Origin: Thermoproteati archaeon
GTDB lineage: Archaea; Thermoproteota; Thermoprotei_A; Marsarchaeales; UBA168
Assembly: GCA_023256295.1 (NCBI GenBank)
Contig: JAGDXH010000002.1
Coordinates: 23,932 to 33,303 of the forward strand
Direction of reading: 5' to 3'
DNA: 9,372 bases
In this document: piece by piece, positions 1-6,350 of the stretch
How positions within the stretch are numbered: position 1 is the first letter of the stretch
Layout: each line of letters begins with the position of its first letter
Translations under genes and position numbers: made by a program
Notes under the pieces: model-generated
Databases searched by the model: none
What the model was told of the DNA's origin: nothing
What the model saw: the letters and a program-made list of their open reading frames with translations, nothing else

Positions 1-454
1 GAGTGGTCCGCTGGGCACTCTGAGCAGGCGTTTGCCTGGGGGGGATTACGAGATCATGAGCGAGGGAGAGGCCTTGGTCGTGAGAGGGACCGGGTTGAGA
101 AAGGAGCAAAGAGCCATGTTCGGTACGGTGGTCGCGCTCATACGCGGTATGATAGAGGGCGTAACAAAGGGATTTGAAAAAGAGCTCATTATTGCCTACT
201 CTCATTTCCCGATGAATGTAAAGGTTGAAGGTAACCGTGTGGTCATCGAGAACTTCATAGGCGAGAGAGGCAAGAGATATGCAAACATAGTTGGCGACAC
301 AAAGGTCGAGGTAAGCGGTGACCGCATAAGGGTAAGCGGGCCTGACAAATACGCAGTTGGGCAAACGGCGGCGAACATATCTTCTGCCTGCAATCTTTCA
401 GACTATGATAGACGTGTGTTCCAAGACGGTATATTTGTGAGGGTGCGAAGTTGA
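1..454 (+). CDS. rpl6: 50S ribosomal protein uL6 (L6), 5'-truncated by the window edge
   Basis: Large-subunit ribosomal protein uL6, which binds 23S rRNA near the sarcin-ricin loop and factor-binding site. The frame is open from base 2 and reads SGPLGTLSRRLPGG, the usual GPLG turn of the first L6 domain. The first ATG (32) is therefore not the start, and roughly 25-30 N-terminal residues lie outside the window. About 150 residues are visible; archaeal L6 is usually about 180. The second L6 domain is recognisable in the stretch with HFPMNVKVEGN and NFIGERGKR, followed by a C-terminal part that ends FVRVRS. The stop TGA (452-454) overlaps the TTG start of the eL32 gene, so the two are translationally coupled. 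Recognition is from family resemblance and operon position; confidence is high. Confidence 0.95.
   Translation, partial: SGPLGTLSRRLPGGDYEIMSEGEALVVRGTGLRKEQRAMFGTVVALIRGMIEGVTKGFEKELIIAYSHFPMNVKVEGNRVVIENFIGERGKRYANIVGDTKVEVSGDRIRVSGPDKYAVGQTAANISSACNLSDYDRRVFQDGIFVRVRS
439..445 (+). promoter_or_regulatory. Ribosome binding site for eL32
   Basis: GAGGGTG lies 5 bases before TTG 451 and resembles the archaeal Shine-Dalgarno consensus GGAGGTGATC with one extra G. It supports the TTG start, which also gives the compact overlap with the uL6 stop. Confidence 0.6.
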
Positions 455-843
455 CAGAGCAGAGAGAGAAGGTAAAAAAGCTCATAGTGAGAAAGAGGTC
501 CAGAAGCTTGCGCTTCCTGCGCACGAATTGGTTCAAGTTTAAGCGCGTCGGGTTGTTTTGGAGGAAGCCAAGAGGCATCGACAGCAAAATCAAGAAGCAC
601 CTTTCAGGGCATCCTCCGATGCCTGCGCCTGGTTACAGATCTCCGAAGTCAGTCAGGGGTCTTCATCCATCTGGCTTGCCATCAGTGGTTGTGCACAACG
701 TCAAAGAGCTTTCCTTAGTCGGTCAGGGGAGTGCAATCTACATAGCTTCTGGCGTCGGTAGGAGGACGCGTGAGATCATGCTTGAGAGGGCGAAGGAGCT
801 GAAGTTGAAGGTGCTGAATGGGGGAGAGAAGCGATGGATCTAA
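451..843 (+). CDS. rpl32e: 50S ribosomal protein eL32 (L32e)
   Basis: Large-subunit protein shared by archaea and eukaryotes but absent from bacteria. At 130 residues it matches the usual archaeal length. The diagnostic core is present: a basic N-terminus (KRSRSLRFLRTNWFKFKRV), then WRKPRGIDSKIKKHLSGHP, the GYRSPKSVRGLHPSG turn, and a C-terminal alpha/beta part with VHNVKEL and ASGVGRRTREIMLERA. The TTG start is chosen because it overlaps the uL6 stop by 4 bases and has a Shine-Dalgarno-like GAGGGTG upstream. The 3' end overlaps the eL19 ATG by 10 bases. Its place between uL6 and eL19 is the standard archaeal order. Confidence 0.96.
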   Translation: MTEQREKVKKLIVRKRSRSLRFLRTNWFKFKRVGLFWRKPRGIDSKIKKHLSGHPPMPAPGYRSPKSVRGLHPSGLPSVVVHNVKELSLVGQGSAIYIASGVGRRTREIMLERAKELKLKVLNGGEKRWI

Positions 844-1271
844 GTTTCCAAAAGAGGCTGGCATCATCCGTTTTGGGGGTCGGACAGACAAGGATATGGA
901 TCAATCCAGAAAGACAGGAAGATGTGGCGGAAGCCATAACGAAGGAAGACGTGAGGAGTTTGATAAACAGCAAGGCGATAGTGAAGCGTCCTGCGTCCGT
1001 GCCTTCAAGGGGAAGGGCCAGGGAAGTTGCCAGAAAAAAACAGAGGGGACAGAGGGCTGGTCCTGGAAGCAGGAAAGGGAAAGCTGGTGCTAGACGGGAT
1101 CCCGAGGAGCTGTGGGCTCACAAGGTCCGCAAGATGAGAGCTTATCTCAGGGAGCTCAGGAACAAAGATCAAATAGATCCGAAGACCTACAAAGAGCTGT
1201 ACGCGAAGGTCAAGGGGAACGCCTTTCCAAGTCTTTCAAGCCTGCAGAGGTACTTGAAGAAGGGTGAGTGA
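834..1271 (+). CDS. rpl19e: 50S ribosomal protein eL19 (L19e)
   Basis: Archaeal/eukaryotic large-subunit protein, mostly alpha-helical, which contacts 23S rRNA and makes an intersubunit bridge. The 145-residue product has the family layout. An N-terminal helical domain (LSFQKRLASSVLGVG, then RIWINPERQEDVAEAITKED) is followed by the very basic linker SRGRAREVARKKQRGQRAG. A C-terminal helix contains HKVRKMRAYLRELRNKDQID and ends in LQRYLKKGE. ATG 834 is preceded by GGGGGAG at 7 bases. The start overlaps the end of eL32, and the stop (TGA 1269-1271) falls just before the uL18 ATG. All of these point to one polycistronic message. Confidence is high. Confidence 0.96.
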   Translation: MDLSFQKRLASSVLGVGQTRIWINPERQEDVAEAITKEDVRSLINSKAIVKRPASVPSRGRAREVARKKQRGQRAGPGSRKGKAGARRDPEELWAHKVRKMRAYLRELRNKDQIDPKTYKELYAKVKGNAFPSLSSLQRYLKKGE

Positions 1272-1272
1272 G

Positions 1273-1866
1273 ATGCGGGGCACAGGGCTTTTGTCGCGTT
1301 ATAGGCGCAAGAGAGAAGGCAAAACGGACTACAGGAGAAGGCTTAGGCTGTTGAAGTCGGGCAGGCCTAGACTCGTGGTGAGGACAAGCAATCGTTACCT
1401 GTTTGCACAGCTCGTGGTTTACTCTCCAGGGGGCGACTTGGTTTTGGCCCAAGCAGGATCTAAAGATCTTCAAAAGCTTGGTTGGAGGGGCGACGAGGAC
1501 AACCTGGCTGCTGCTTACTTGACTGGCTTGCTCCTGGCCAAGAGGTCAATGGAAAAGATACCAGGCCAAGAAAGGGTGATTCCAGACGTGGGGATGCATG
1601 CCCCTCACCCGGGGGGCAGGGTATACGCCCTGTTGATGGGTGCCAGCCAGGGGGGCCTTCCCATTCAACTTGCAGAAGAGATGATGGTTGACGAATCGAG
1701 GATCAGGTTGGAGCAGCTGGCTTCCTATGCTGCAGAGCTCAAGTCCAAAGATCCTGGTCGGTACTCCAAGATGTTTTCAAGGTACCTTGTCAGGGGATTG
1801 GAACCCATATCTCTTCCGTCTCACTTCGAAGAGATCAAAAAAGTGATAGGTGGTCAAGATGTCTGA
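1273..1866 (+). CDS. rpl18: 50S ribosomal protein uL18 (L18)
   Basis: 5S rRNA-binding protein of the central protuberance, about 197 residues, typical of archaeal and eukaryotic forms and much longer than bacterial L18. The 5S-binding N-terminus RRKREGKTDYRRRLRLLKSG is almost consensus, followed by RPRLVVRTSNRYLFAQLV. The long archaeal C-terminal region carries DVGMHAPHPGGRVYALLMGA and FSRYLVRGLEPISLPSHF. I chose ATG 1273 because GGTGAG (1263-1268) lies just upstream as a binding site. An in-frame GTG at 1264 would add three residues and cannot be excluded. The 3' end overlaps the uS5 ATG by 8 bases. Confidence 0.95.
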   Translation: MRGTGLLSRYRRKREGKTDYRRRLRLLKSGRPRLVVRTSNRYLFAQLVVYSPGGDLVLAQAGSKDLQKLGWRGDEDNLAAAYLTGLLLAKRSMEKIPGQERVIPDVGMHAPHPGGRVYALLMGASQGGLPIQLAEEMMVDESRIRLEQLASYAAELKSKDPGRYSKMFSRYLVRGLEPISLPSHFEEIKKVIGGQDV

Positions 1867-2494
1867 GCTAGCTCAATGGAAGCCAAAGACGAAGTTGGGA
1901 CAGATGGTAGCGTCTGGCGAGATAAAGGACATCAGGCGCGTGTTCGAACTGAACTTGGCCATCAGGGAGGCGGAAGTAGTTGACGCGCTTCTGCCAGACC
2001 TGACGGTTCAGCGCATAGGGGAGCCTGAAAGCGTTCAAAAGAAGACGGACGCTGGGGCCGTAAGGAGGTTCAGAGTGACCGTGGTGCTTGGGAATGGCGA
2101 TGGGATAGTTGGCATGGGCACCGGAAAGGCCGCGCAAGTCTTAGATGCCGAGAACAAGGCCATCGCTAATGCCAAGCTCAGCCTTCTTTATGTTCACAGG
2201 GCATGTGGTAGCTGGGAATGCGGCTGTGGCGAACCCCACAGCATACCCTCCATAACTTTGGGCAAGAGTGGTTCGGTTCGCGTTCTTTTGATGCCAGCCC
2301 CCAGGGGTACGGGTTTGGTGGCCAGCGAGGCCATCAGGCAAGTTCTCTCTTTGGCTGGTATAAGCGACATCTGGAGCCGCACTTGGGGAGAGACCAGGAC
2401 AACGATAAATCAAGCATACGCGGCATTTGATGCCCTGGCTAGGATGGAAGCGAGAAGGAGGCAAGAGGATTGGTCGAGACTTCGAAGCTTCTGA
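1859..2494 (+). CDS. rps5: 30S ribosomal protein uS5 (S5)
   Basis: Small-subunit protein at the decoding fidelity centre and mRNA entry side. The product is about 211 residues, the archaeal length. It shows the double-stranded RNA-binding-like S5 N-terminal domain (VQKKTDAGAVRRFRVTVVLG, then GNGDGIVGMGTGKA), the archaeal insert with the Cys pattern RACGSWECGCGEPHS, and the C-terminal beta-alpha domain with LMPAPRGTGLVASEAIRQVL, AGISDIWSRTWGETRTTIN. ATG 1859 is preceded by GGTGGTC (1849-1855), one mismatch from GGTGATC, so I prefer it over the in-frame GTG at 1850. It overlaps uL18 at its start and uL30 at its end. Confidence 0.96.
   Translation: MSELAQWKPKTKLGQMVASGEIKDIRRVFELNLAIREAEVVDALLPDLTVQRIGEPESVQKKTDAGAVRRFRVTVVLGNGDGIVGMGTGKAAQVLDAENKAIANAKLSLLYVHRACGSWECGCGEPHSIPSITLGKSGSVRVLLMPAPRGTGLVASEAIRQVLSLAGISDIWSRTWGETRTTINQAYAAFDALARMEARRRQEDWSRLRSF
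2455..2461 (+). promoter_or_regulatory. Strong ribosome binding site for uL30
   Basis: AAGGAGG ends 8 bases before TTG 2470. This is a perfect Shine-Dalgarno core inside the end of the uS5 gene, and it fixes the TTG as the uL30 start. Confidence 0.75.
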
Positions 2495-2844
2495 TCATAA
2501 GGCTTGCAAGCGAACCTGGGCTTGAACCCAAGAGGGCAGAGACGCTCAGATACTTGGGACTGGACAAGCGCAACAAGGCGGTCATAGTGAGCTCGACTCC
2601 ATCATACATGGGTATGCTGAGGGTTGTCGAGAACGAGGTGGTATGGGCATCGCTTGACGAGCAAATCTTGGCGCTCTTGGCCAAAAAAATTCACATGGAA
2701 CCGCAGGTCGTAAAGCAAGCCATTGAAGAGGGAAGGATAAGGCAGTTGCACCTCAGGTCGCCCAAGAAGGGATACGAGAGCTTCAGGTCTTCTCGCGGCA
2801 ACATAGGAGAAGGCATGCACGAGCTTCTTGCTCGGATGACTTAG
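2470..2844 (+). CDS. rpl30: 50S ribosomal protein uL30 (L30), short form
   Basis: Large-subunit protein uL30. The N-terminal ferredoxin-like fold is recognisable (LLIIRLASEPGLEPKRAETL, then NKAVIVSSTPSYMGMLRVV), and so is the archaeal C-terminus (LRSPKKGYESFRSSRGNIGEG, ending ELLARM). The product is 124 residues, while archaeal uL30 is usually about 150-160. The missing part is the middle: the segment after LALLAKK, where relatives carry a longer RKRGR...TDEYV region, is contracted to a short helix (HMEPQVVKQAIEEGRIRQ). The TTG start is supported by the AAGGAGG site. The gene overlaps uS5 by 25 bases, and a 40-base gap follows before uL15. Confidence 0.93.
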   Translation: MVETSKLLIIRLASEPGLEPKRAETLRYLGLDKRNKAVIVSSTPSYMGMLRVVENEVVWASLDEQILALLAKKIHMEPQVVKQAIEEGRIRQLHLRSPKKGYESFRSSRGNIGEGMHELLARMT

Positions 2845-2848
2845 GAAT

Positions 2849-2857
2849 CCTTAAAGG
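2849..2857 (+). promoter_or_regulatory. Possible internal box A before uL15
   Basis: CCTTAAAGG lies in the only sizeable gap inside the ribosomal cluster. Its centre is about 30 bases before the uL15 TTG, so it could give a short-leadered internal transcript. The evidence is spacing and motif only. Confidence 0.35.
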
Positions 2858-2872
2858 GGTCTACCTCAATCT

Positions 2873-2882
2873 GGTGGAGATC
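2873..2882 (+). promoter_or_regulatory. Ribosome binding site for uL15
   Basis: GGTGGAGATC resembles the archaeal GGAGGTGATC consensus and ends two bases before TTG 2885. The GGAG core is 5 bases from the start codon, which supports the TTG start. Confidence 0.55.
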
Positions 2883-2884
2883 AG

Positions 2885-3307
2885 TTGCCTTCGCCAGGTC
2901 ACGCAGAAAAGAGAACCCACAGGTACAGGGGCAAGCGCAGCATGGGGTACGGTAGAGTGGGAAAGCACAGGGGAAAGGGCGCAAGGGGTGGCACGGGAAA
3001 GAGCGGTTATCACAAGCACAAGTGGTCCCTGACAGTTAAACTGGCAGAGGAGGGAACCAAGGTGTACGGAAGGCATGGCTTCCATCCTGTTGTTAGGCCA
3101 AAAGAGCGGGTGATCAACTTGTACGAACTTGAAGTACTGCTTGGAGATAAGAGCGAGATAGATCTCACGGCATTGGGGTATCGCAAGCTTTTGGGAAAAG
3201 GGAGTATAGACCGCCCCGTCAAGGTCGTGGTTGAGAGGGCCAGTGAGAAGGCGGTGGAACAGATAAGGCAGGCTGGCGGAGAAGTAATTCTGGCAGAAAA
3301 TACTTAA
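2885..3307 (+). CDS. rpl15: 50S ribosomal protein uL15 (L15)
   Basis: Large-subunit assembly protein, 140 residues, close to the archaeal norm. The Gly/Arg/Lys-rich N-terminal extension is diagnostic: RKR-type residues lead into RSMGYGRVGKHRGKGARGG and then GKSGYHKHKW. The globular domain follows, with the conserved YGRHGFHPV, then VINLYELEVLL, and ends KAVEQIRQAGGEVIL. The start is TTG, by reading-frame fit with the N-terminal MPSPGHAEKR and the upstream GGTGGAGATC. The stop TAA is embedded in a TTAAATT element that probably serves secY. uL15 directly before secY is the universal spc-operon order. Confidence 0.95.
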   Translation: MPSPGHAEKRTHRYRGKRSMGYGRVGKHRGKGARGGTGKSGYHKHKWSLTVKLAEEGTKVYGRHGFHPVVRPKERVINLYELEVLLGDKSEIDLTALGYRKLLGKGSIDRPVKVVVERASEKAVEQIRQAGGEVILAENT

Positions 3308-3310
3308 ATT
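3302..3310 (+). promoter_or_regulatory. Probable box A (TATA) for secY
   Basis: ACTTAAATT spans the uL15 stop codon. Its centre is about 23-25 bases before the secY ATG, the archaeal box A to start-site distance, so initiation would fall at or very near the ATG. A weak GAGG (3320-3323) is also present, so read-through translation is possible as well. Confidence 0.5.
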
Positions 3311-3328
3311 TAGGAGATCGAGGCTTTC

Positions 3329-4747
3329 ATGCGCGTCATCGATGTGCTAGCGCCGCCAGGGGACGCCATCCCAGGCGTCAAGAAACCGGCTAAGAAGACA
3401 ACGATCAACGAGAAGCTGATCTGGACGGGTGTTGTGTTGCTCATATACCTGGCCATGTCCAATGTGTTTCTTTACGGCGTCTCACCCTCGGTCACATCTG
3501 CTTTTACGCAACTGAACGCGCTCAGGATAATATTTGCCTCTACAAACGACACGCTGATGCAGCTAGGTATCGGGCCCATAGTGACTGCCGGTCTTGTCAT
3601 GCAGATCTTGGTTGGTTCGAAGCTGATAGACGTGGATCTTTCGAGCGAAGATGACAGGGCGAAGTTCACTGCGTCGCAGCGTTTTCTGACCATGGTCTTT
3701 GCGGTCTATGAGAGCGTGGCATACATATACGGTGGCGCCTTTGGGCAGCTCAACAACGAGCTGAAGCTCGTGGTGCTGGCCCAACTCTTGTTTGCCAGTT
3801 ACGTGGTCATGCTTTTGGACGAGATGCTTCAGAAGGGATGGGGAATAGGGAGCGGTGTTTCCCTCTTCATATTGGCCGGTGTTGCAGAGTCTGTGGTGCT
3901 CGATTCTGTGTCTCCCGTGATGATACAGGGTGGCCCGCTGGGCTCGCTTCCCTACCTCTTGTACGTGGCACAGAATCACCTTCCGCTGTGGCAGGCTTTC
4001 ATGAGACCGTTTGGGTATCCCGACATGACTGGTTTCGTTTCTTTCATAGGAGTCACGCTTCTGCTGATATGGCTTCAGGGCATGAGCGTTGAGATACCGG
4101 TTGCCTATGAGAAGGCAAGGGGCTTGAGGTCCAAGGTGCCCTTGCAGTTTTTGTACGTGAGCAACGTTCCCATATTGCTTGCCTTGATACTTTTTGCTCA
4201 GCTTCTGTTCTTTGGGGAAAGGGTGCTGACGATTCTGAACCCAGGCAATGTGAATCCATGGTTTAACATGATCGGTACGTTCAACATGACCAATCCAGCA
4301 AACCCCGTTCCAACGGGCGGCATACTTTACTTTTTCCAGGCTCCGACGGGAATCGCCATGAGCCTGAGCCATCCGCTTGAGACCATTGGAAACTTCTTGC
4401 TTTTGGTCGGCTTCTCTGTCGCCTTCGCTTTTCTCTGGGTAGAAGTATCTGGCATGAGCGCCCGCGACCAGGCAGATCAAATGGTTCAAGCCGGGCTTCA
4501 GATCCCTGGGTTTAGAAAGGAGTCTGTAGTGATTGAGAACAGGTTGAGGGGTCCCATAAGAGCACTCACCTTGGTGAGTGGGCTGCTTGTTGGTGTGATA
4601 GCTGGTGTTGCAGACGTCTTGGGCGCGCTGGGAACCGGTATGGGCATATTGCTAGCGGTTGGCATAGTGTTCCAGATATACCAGCAGATGGTGCAGGAGG
4701 AGTTCCTGGAGGTATATCCCGGTTTGGAAAAGGTGTTGGGCAAGTAG
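3329..4747 (+). CDS. secY: Preprotein translocase subunit SecY
   Basis: Channel-forming subunit of the SecYEbeta translocon in the cytoplasmic membrane; it exports and inserts nascent proteins. It has 472 residues, typical of archaeal SecY (Sec61-alpha-like). About ten membrane segments can be placed: roughly 31-50, 83-97, 118-138, 147-165, 172-190, 234-252, 276-296, 353-372, 408-427 and 432-452. The pore and plug region is marked by LGIGPIVTAGLVMQILVGS (79-97). GWGIGSGVSLFI (170-181) is the conserved start of TM5. The ribosome-binding cytoplasmic loops include PVAYEKARGLRSKVPLQFLY (257-276) and SGMSARDQADQMVQAGLQIP (374-393). The gene lies 21 bases after uL15 with its own likely box A. No frame damage is seen. 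Confidence 0.97.
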   Translation: MRVIDVLAPPGDAIPGVKKPAKKTTINEKLIWTGVVLLIYLAMSNVFLYGVSPSVTSAFTQLNALRIIFASTNDTLMQLGIGPIVTAGLVMQILVGSKLIDVDLSSEDDRAKFTASQRFLTMVFAVYESVAYIYGGAFGQLNNELKLVVLAQLLFASYVVMLLDEMLQKGWGIGSGVSLFILAGVAESVVLDSVSPVMIQGGPLGSLPYLLYVAQNHLPLWQAFMRPFGYPDMTGFVSFIGVTLLLIWLQGMSVEIPVAYEKARGLRSKVPLQFLYVSNVPILLALILFAQLLFFGERVLTILNPGNVNPWFNMIGTFNMTNPANPVPTGGILYFFQAPTGIAMSLSHPLETIGNFLLLVGFSVAFAFLWVEVSGMSARDQADQMVQAGLQIPGFRKESVVIENRLRGPIRALTLVSGLLVGVIAGVADVLGALGTGMGILLAVGIVFQIYQQMVQEEFLEVYPGLEKVLGK

Positions 4748-4755
4748 CCCGTCAC

Positions 4756-4763
4756 TCTTATTA
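4756..4763 (+). promoter_or_regulatory. Weak candidate box A before the epimerase gene
   Basis: TCTTATTA lies about 30 bases before the GTG start, in the 43-base gap after secY. A GGTGG at 4776-4780 could act as a ribosome binding site 10 bases before GTG, so co-transcription with secY is equally possible. Confidence 0.3.
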
Positions 4764-4790
4764 GCACGGCTTTCTGGTGGATGACTCAAC

Positions 4791-6260
4791 GTGAAGGCTT
4801 TGGTGACTGGAAGCGCTGGTTTCATTGGTTTCAACGTGGCCATGTTCCTTAGGTCCCATGGTTTTGAAGTCGTCGGCGTTGACTCGGCTGTTAAGCCAGA
4901 GGATTTGAACGTTGAGTACTACAAATTGGATCTAACCAAGAGGCAAGACGTGGTGTCGCTTGTGGAGGAGCAGAGGCCAGACTACGTGCTCCACTACGCT
5001 GCCATAACGACCCTTTCTTCAACGATTCAAGATCCCTACTCGGCGTTTCTGGTGAATGACTTTGGAACGTTGAACCTGATAGATGCCTCGGCCAAAGTCG
5101 GCGTCAGCAGGTTTGTGTATGCGAGCAGCGTGATAGGCAGCACGAGGGTGCCCGTGAGGATCGGATCATATGAGCGCCAGACGCCCATAGGTCTTCTCTA
5201 TGGAGCGCGTCTGAGCGGCCTGGAGGTCAAGAGTGTCGATCCAACTACAGGGCAGGTGACTTATCTCCCGGTCAGGTCGGTCATCAGGCATCGGTTGGGA
5301 GCTAAGAAGCTCTTCAGGATATGGTATGGAAGGGGAGAGGACAACGTCGTCGCCACAGAAGATCACTCGATCTTCGTGGTGAGCGATGAAGGATTTCTGA
5401 GGGAGCGTGCCGTAAGGGATGTACGGCCTGGAGCCGACCTTCTCTTTCCCTTGAGTGGCCAAGGAGAGGCGATATCCCCCCGGGAGGGTGCTTTGCTGAA
5501 GACCTCTTTGAGCCAGGGAGTCGAGATAACGGAAGTCGAGATGCTCGATCAAGAGGAGATAAAGTTGCTGAAAAAAGATGGCGATTACGATGGCTACGTA
5601 TACGATCTTTCTGTGCCTCGCTCGGAGGCCTTCTTCGGTGGCGACAGCCCGATCTTGCTTCACAATTCCTCCAACGTGTACGGGGTTCCTCGCTCGTTGC
5701 CCGTGCGGGAGGAAGATCGGTTTGCCCCCAGGGTCCCTTACGATCACACAAAGGTCGTCGGGGAATACATGCTTTCTGCCTACGCGAACGCAAGGGGACT
5801 GAAGTATAGCATAACTAGATCCTGGCTGATATTTGGCGAACACGACAAGCCAAACAGGGCAGTTCCCATATTCATAAGGAAGGCCGTTCATGACGAGCCA
5901 ATCACTCTTTTCAACGGAGGTCGCGATGTGGATGATCCCTATCACGTGAGCAACTATCTTCACGCGCTTGAGCTGATACTTGGCAGCGAGAACGCAATTG
6001 GTCAGGCATACAACGTTGGCACAGGTACTCACATGAGTACCGCAGAAATGGCCAGACAGATAGTTGAAGTCCTTGGTAGTCACTCTACGCTGGTCGATGC
6101 TCCCCCTAGGAGCGAGCTCGAGAGGGAGCCGAAGATCAGCTATCCCTCCGTCGAGAAGATTAGGTCTCTCGGGTACTCTCCGATCACGTCCTTCCGCGAA
6201 GGAATACTCAGGACCAAGGACTGGATGGAAAAGAAGGGCATGCTGCGAACAGGCTCTTAA
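4791..6260 (+). CDS. NAD-dependent sugar-nucleotide epimerase/dehydratase with an in-frame mini-intein
   Basis: Extended short-chain dehydrogenase/reductase of the GalE/RmlB/WcaG type, acting on NDP-sugars for glycan synthesis; the exact substrate cannot be read from the sequence. The precursor is 489 residues. Removing residues 113-292 leaves a normal 309-residue enzyme. The NAD-binding Rossmann motif is GSAGFIG (7-13), with an acidic residue at the end of beta-2 (VVGVD, D31) and HYAAITT (68-74). The active site is YxxxK at Y317/K321 (PYDHTK), and the catalytic Ser motif is rebuilt only after splicing: YAS joined to SSNVYG. Later family features include NVGTG (408-412) and PKISYPSVEKIRSLGYSP. 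The start is GTG 4791, immediately before KALVTG. The gene sits between secY and a convergent cbf5, so its link to the ribosomal operon is positional only. Confidence 0.9.
   Translation: MKALVTGSAGFIGFNVAMFLRSHGFEVVGVDSAVKPEDLNVEYYKLDLTKRQDVVSLVEEQRPDYVLHYAAITTLSSTIQDPYSAFLVNDFGTLNLIDASAKVGVSRFVYASSVIGSTRVPVRIGSYERQTPIGLLYGARLSGLEVKSVDPTTGQVTYLPVRSVIRHRLGAKKLFRIWYGRGEDNVVATEDHSIFVVSDEGFLRERAVRDVRPGADLLFPLSGQGEAISPREGALLKTSLSQGVEITEVEMLDQEEIKLLKKDGDYDGYVYDLSVPRSEAFFGGDSPILLHNSSNVYGVPRSLPVREEDRFAPRVPYDHTKVVGEYMLSAYANARGLKYSITRSWLIFGEHDKPNRAVPIFIRKAVHDEPITLFNGGRDVDDPYHVSNYLHALELILGSENAIGQAYNVGTGTHMSTAEMARQIVEVLGSHSTLVDAPPRSELEREPKISYPSVEKIRSLGYSPITSFREGILRTKDWMEKKGMLRTGS
5127..5666 (+). other. 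Mini-intein (Hint domain, no homing endonuclease) inside the epimerase
   Basis: A 180-residue protein intron, precursor residues 113-292. Block A is SVIGSTRVPV, starting with the Ser nucleophile S113. Block B is VVATEDHSIFVV, with the T-x-x-H pair T189/H192. After a linker (VRPGADLLFP, then about 30 less conserved residues) comes block F, YVYDLSVPRSEAFFGG. Block G is SPILLHN, with penultimate H291 and terminal N292, followed by +1 Ser S293. Every class 1 splicing residue is present, so it is predicted active. There is no LAGLIDADG segment and no room for one. The flanks join to FVYAS-SSNVYG, the normal epimerase motif. The boundary at S113 rather than S112 rests on the block A consensus. Confidence 0.92.
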
Positions 6261-6350
6261 GCTGGTATTTCTCCGGTTCGCGGCCATGAAGTGCCTATCT
6301 CACCCTGAATCGTGATGATGGTAGCAGGCCTGAGCCGCTCTCTGTTCGAG
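6261..6350. other. Convergent intergenic region between epimerase and cbf5
   Basis: A 90-base gap between two genes that end toward each other. No T-run terminator is convincing on either strand; the only short pyrimidine tract on + is TATTTCTCC at about 6266-6274. CCTGAG (6329-6334) and CTCAGG (6357-6362, inside the cbf5 end) could pair as a 6-bp stem shared by both transcripts. A GTGATGA (6312-6318) followed by CTGA (6330-6333) resembles half of a C/D box RNA but is incomplete. Confidence 0.4.

Noticed and set aside
3563..4489. A 308-residue open frame antisense to secY.
   Set aside because: SecY on the + strand is unambiguous. The antisense product is rich in His, Gln and Arg with no recognisable domain, as expected for a codon-bias shadow.
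5127..5666. Alternative view that the insert is a fixed extra domain or a LAGLIDADG-bearing intein.
   Set aside because: It breaks an absolutely conserved catalytic motif, carries the complete Hint splicing residues including terminal His-Asn before Ser, and has no LAGLIDADG segment or length for one.
5166..6287. A 373-residue open frame antisense to the intein and C-extein of the epimerase.
   Set aside because: The + strand frame carries a full intein and epimerase motifs. The antisense product has no recognisable domain and no promoter or ribosome site of note.
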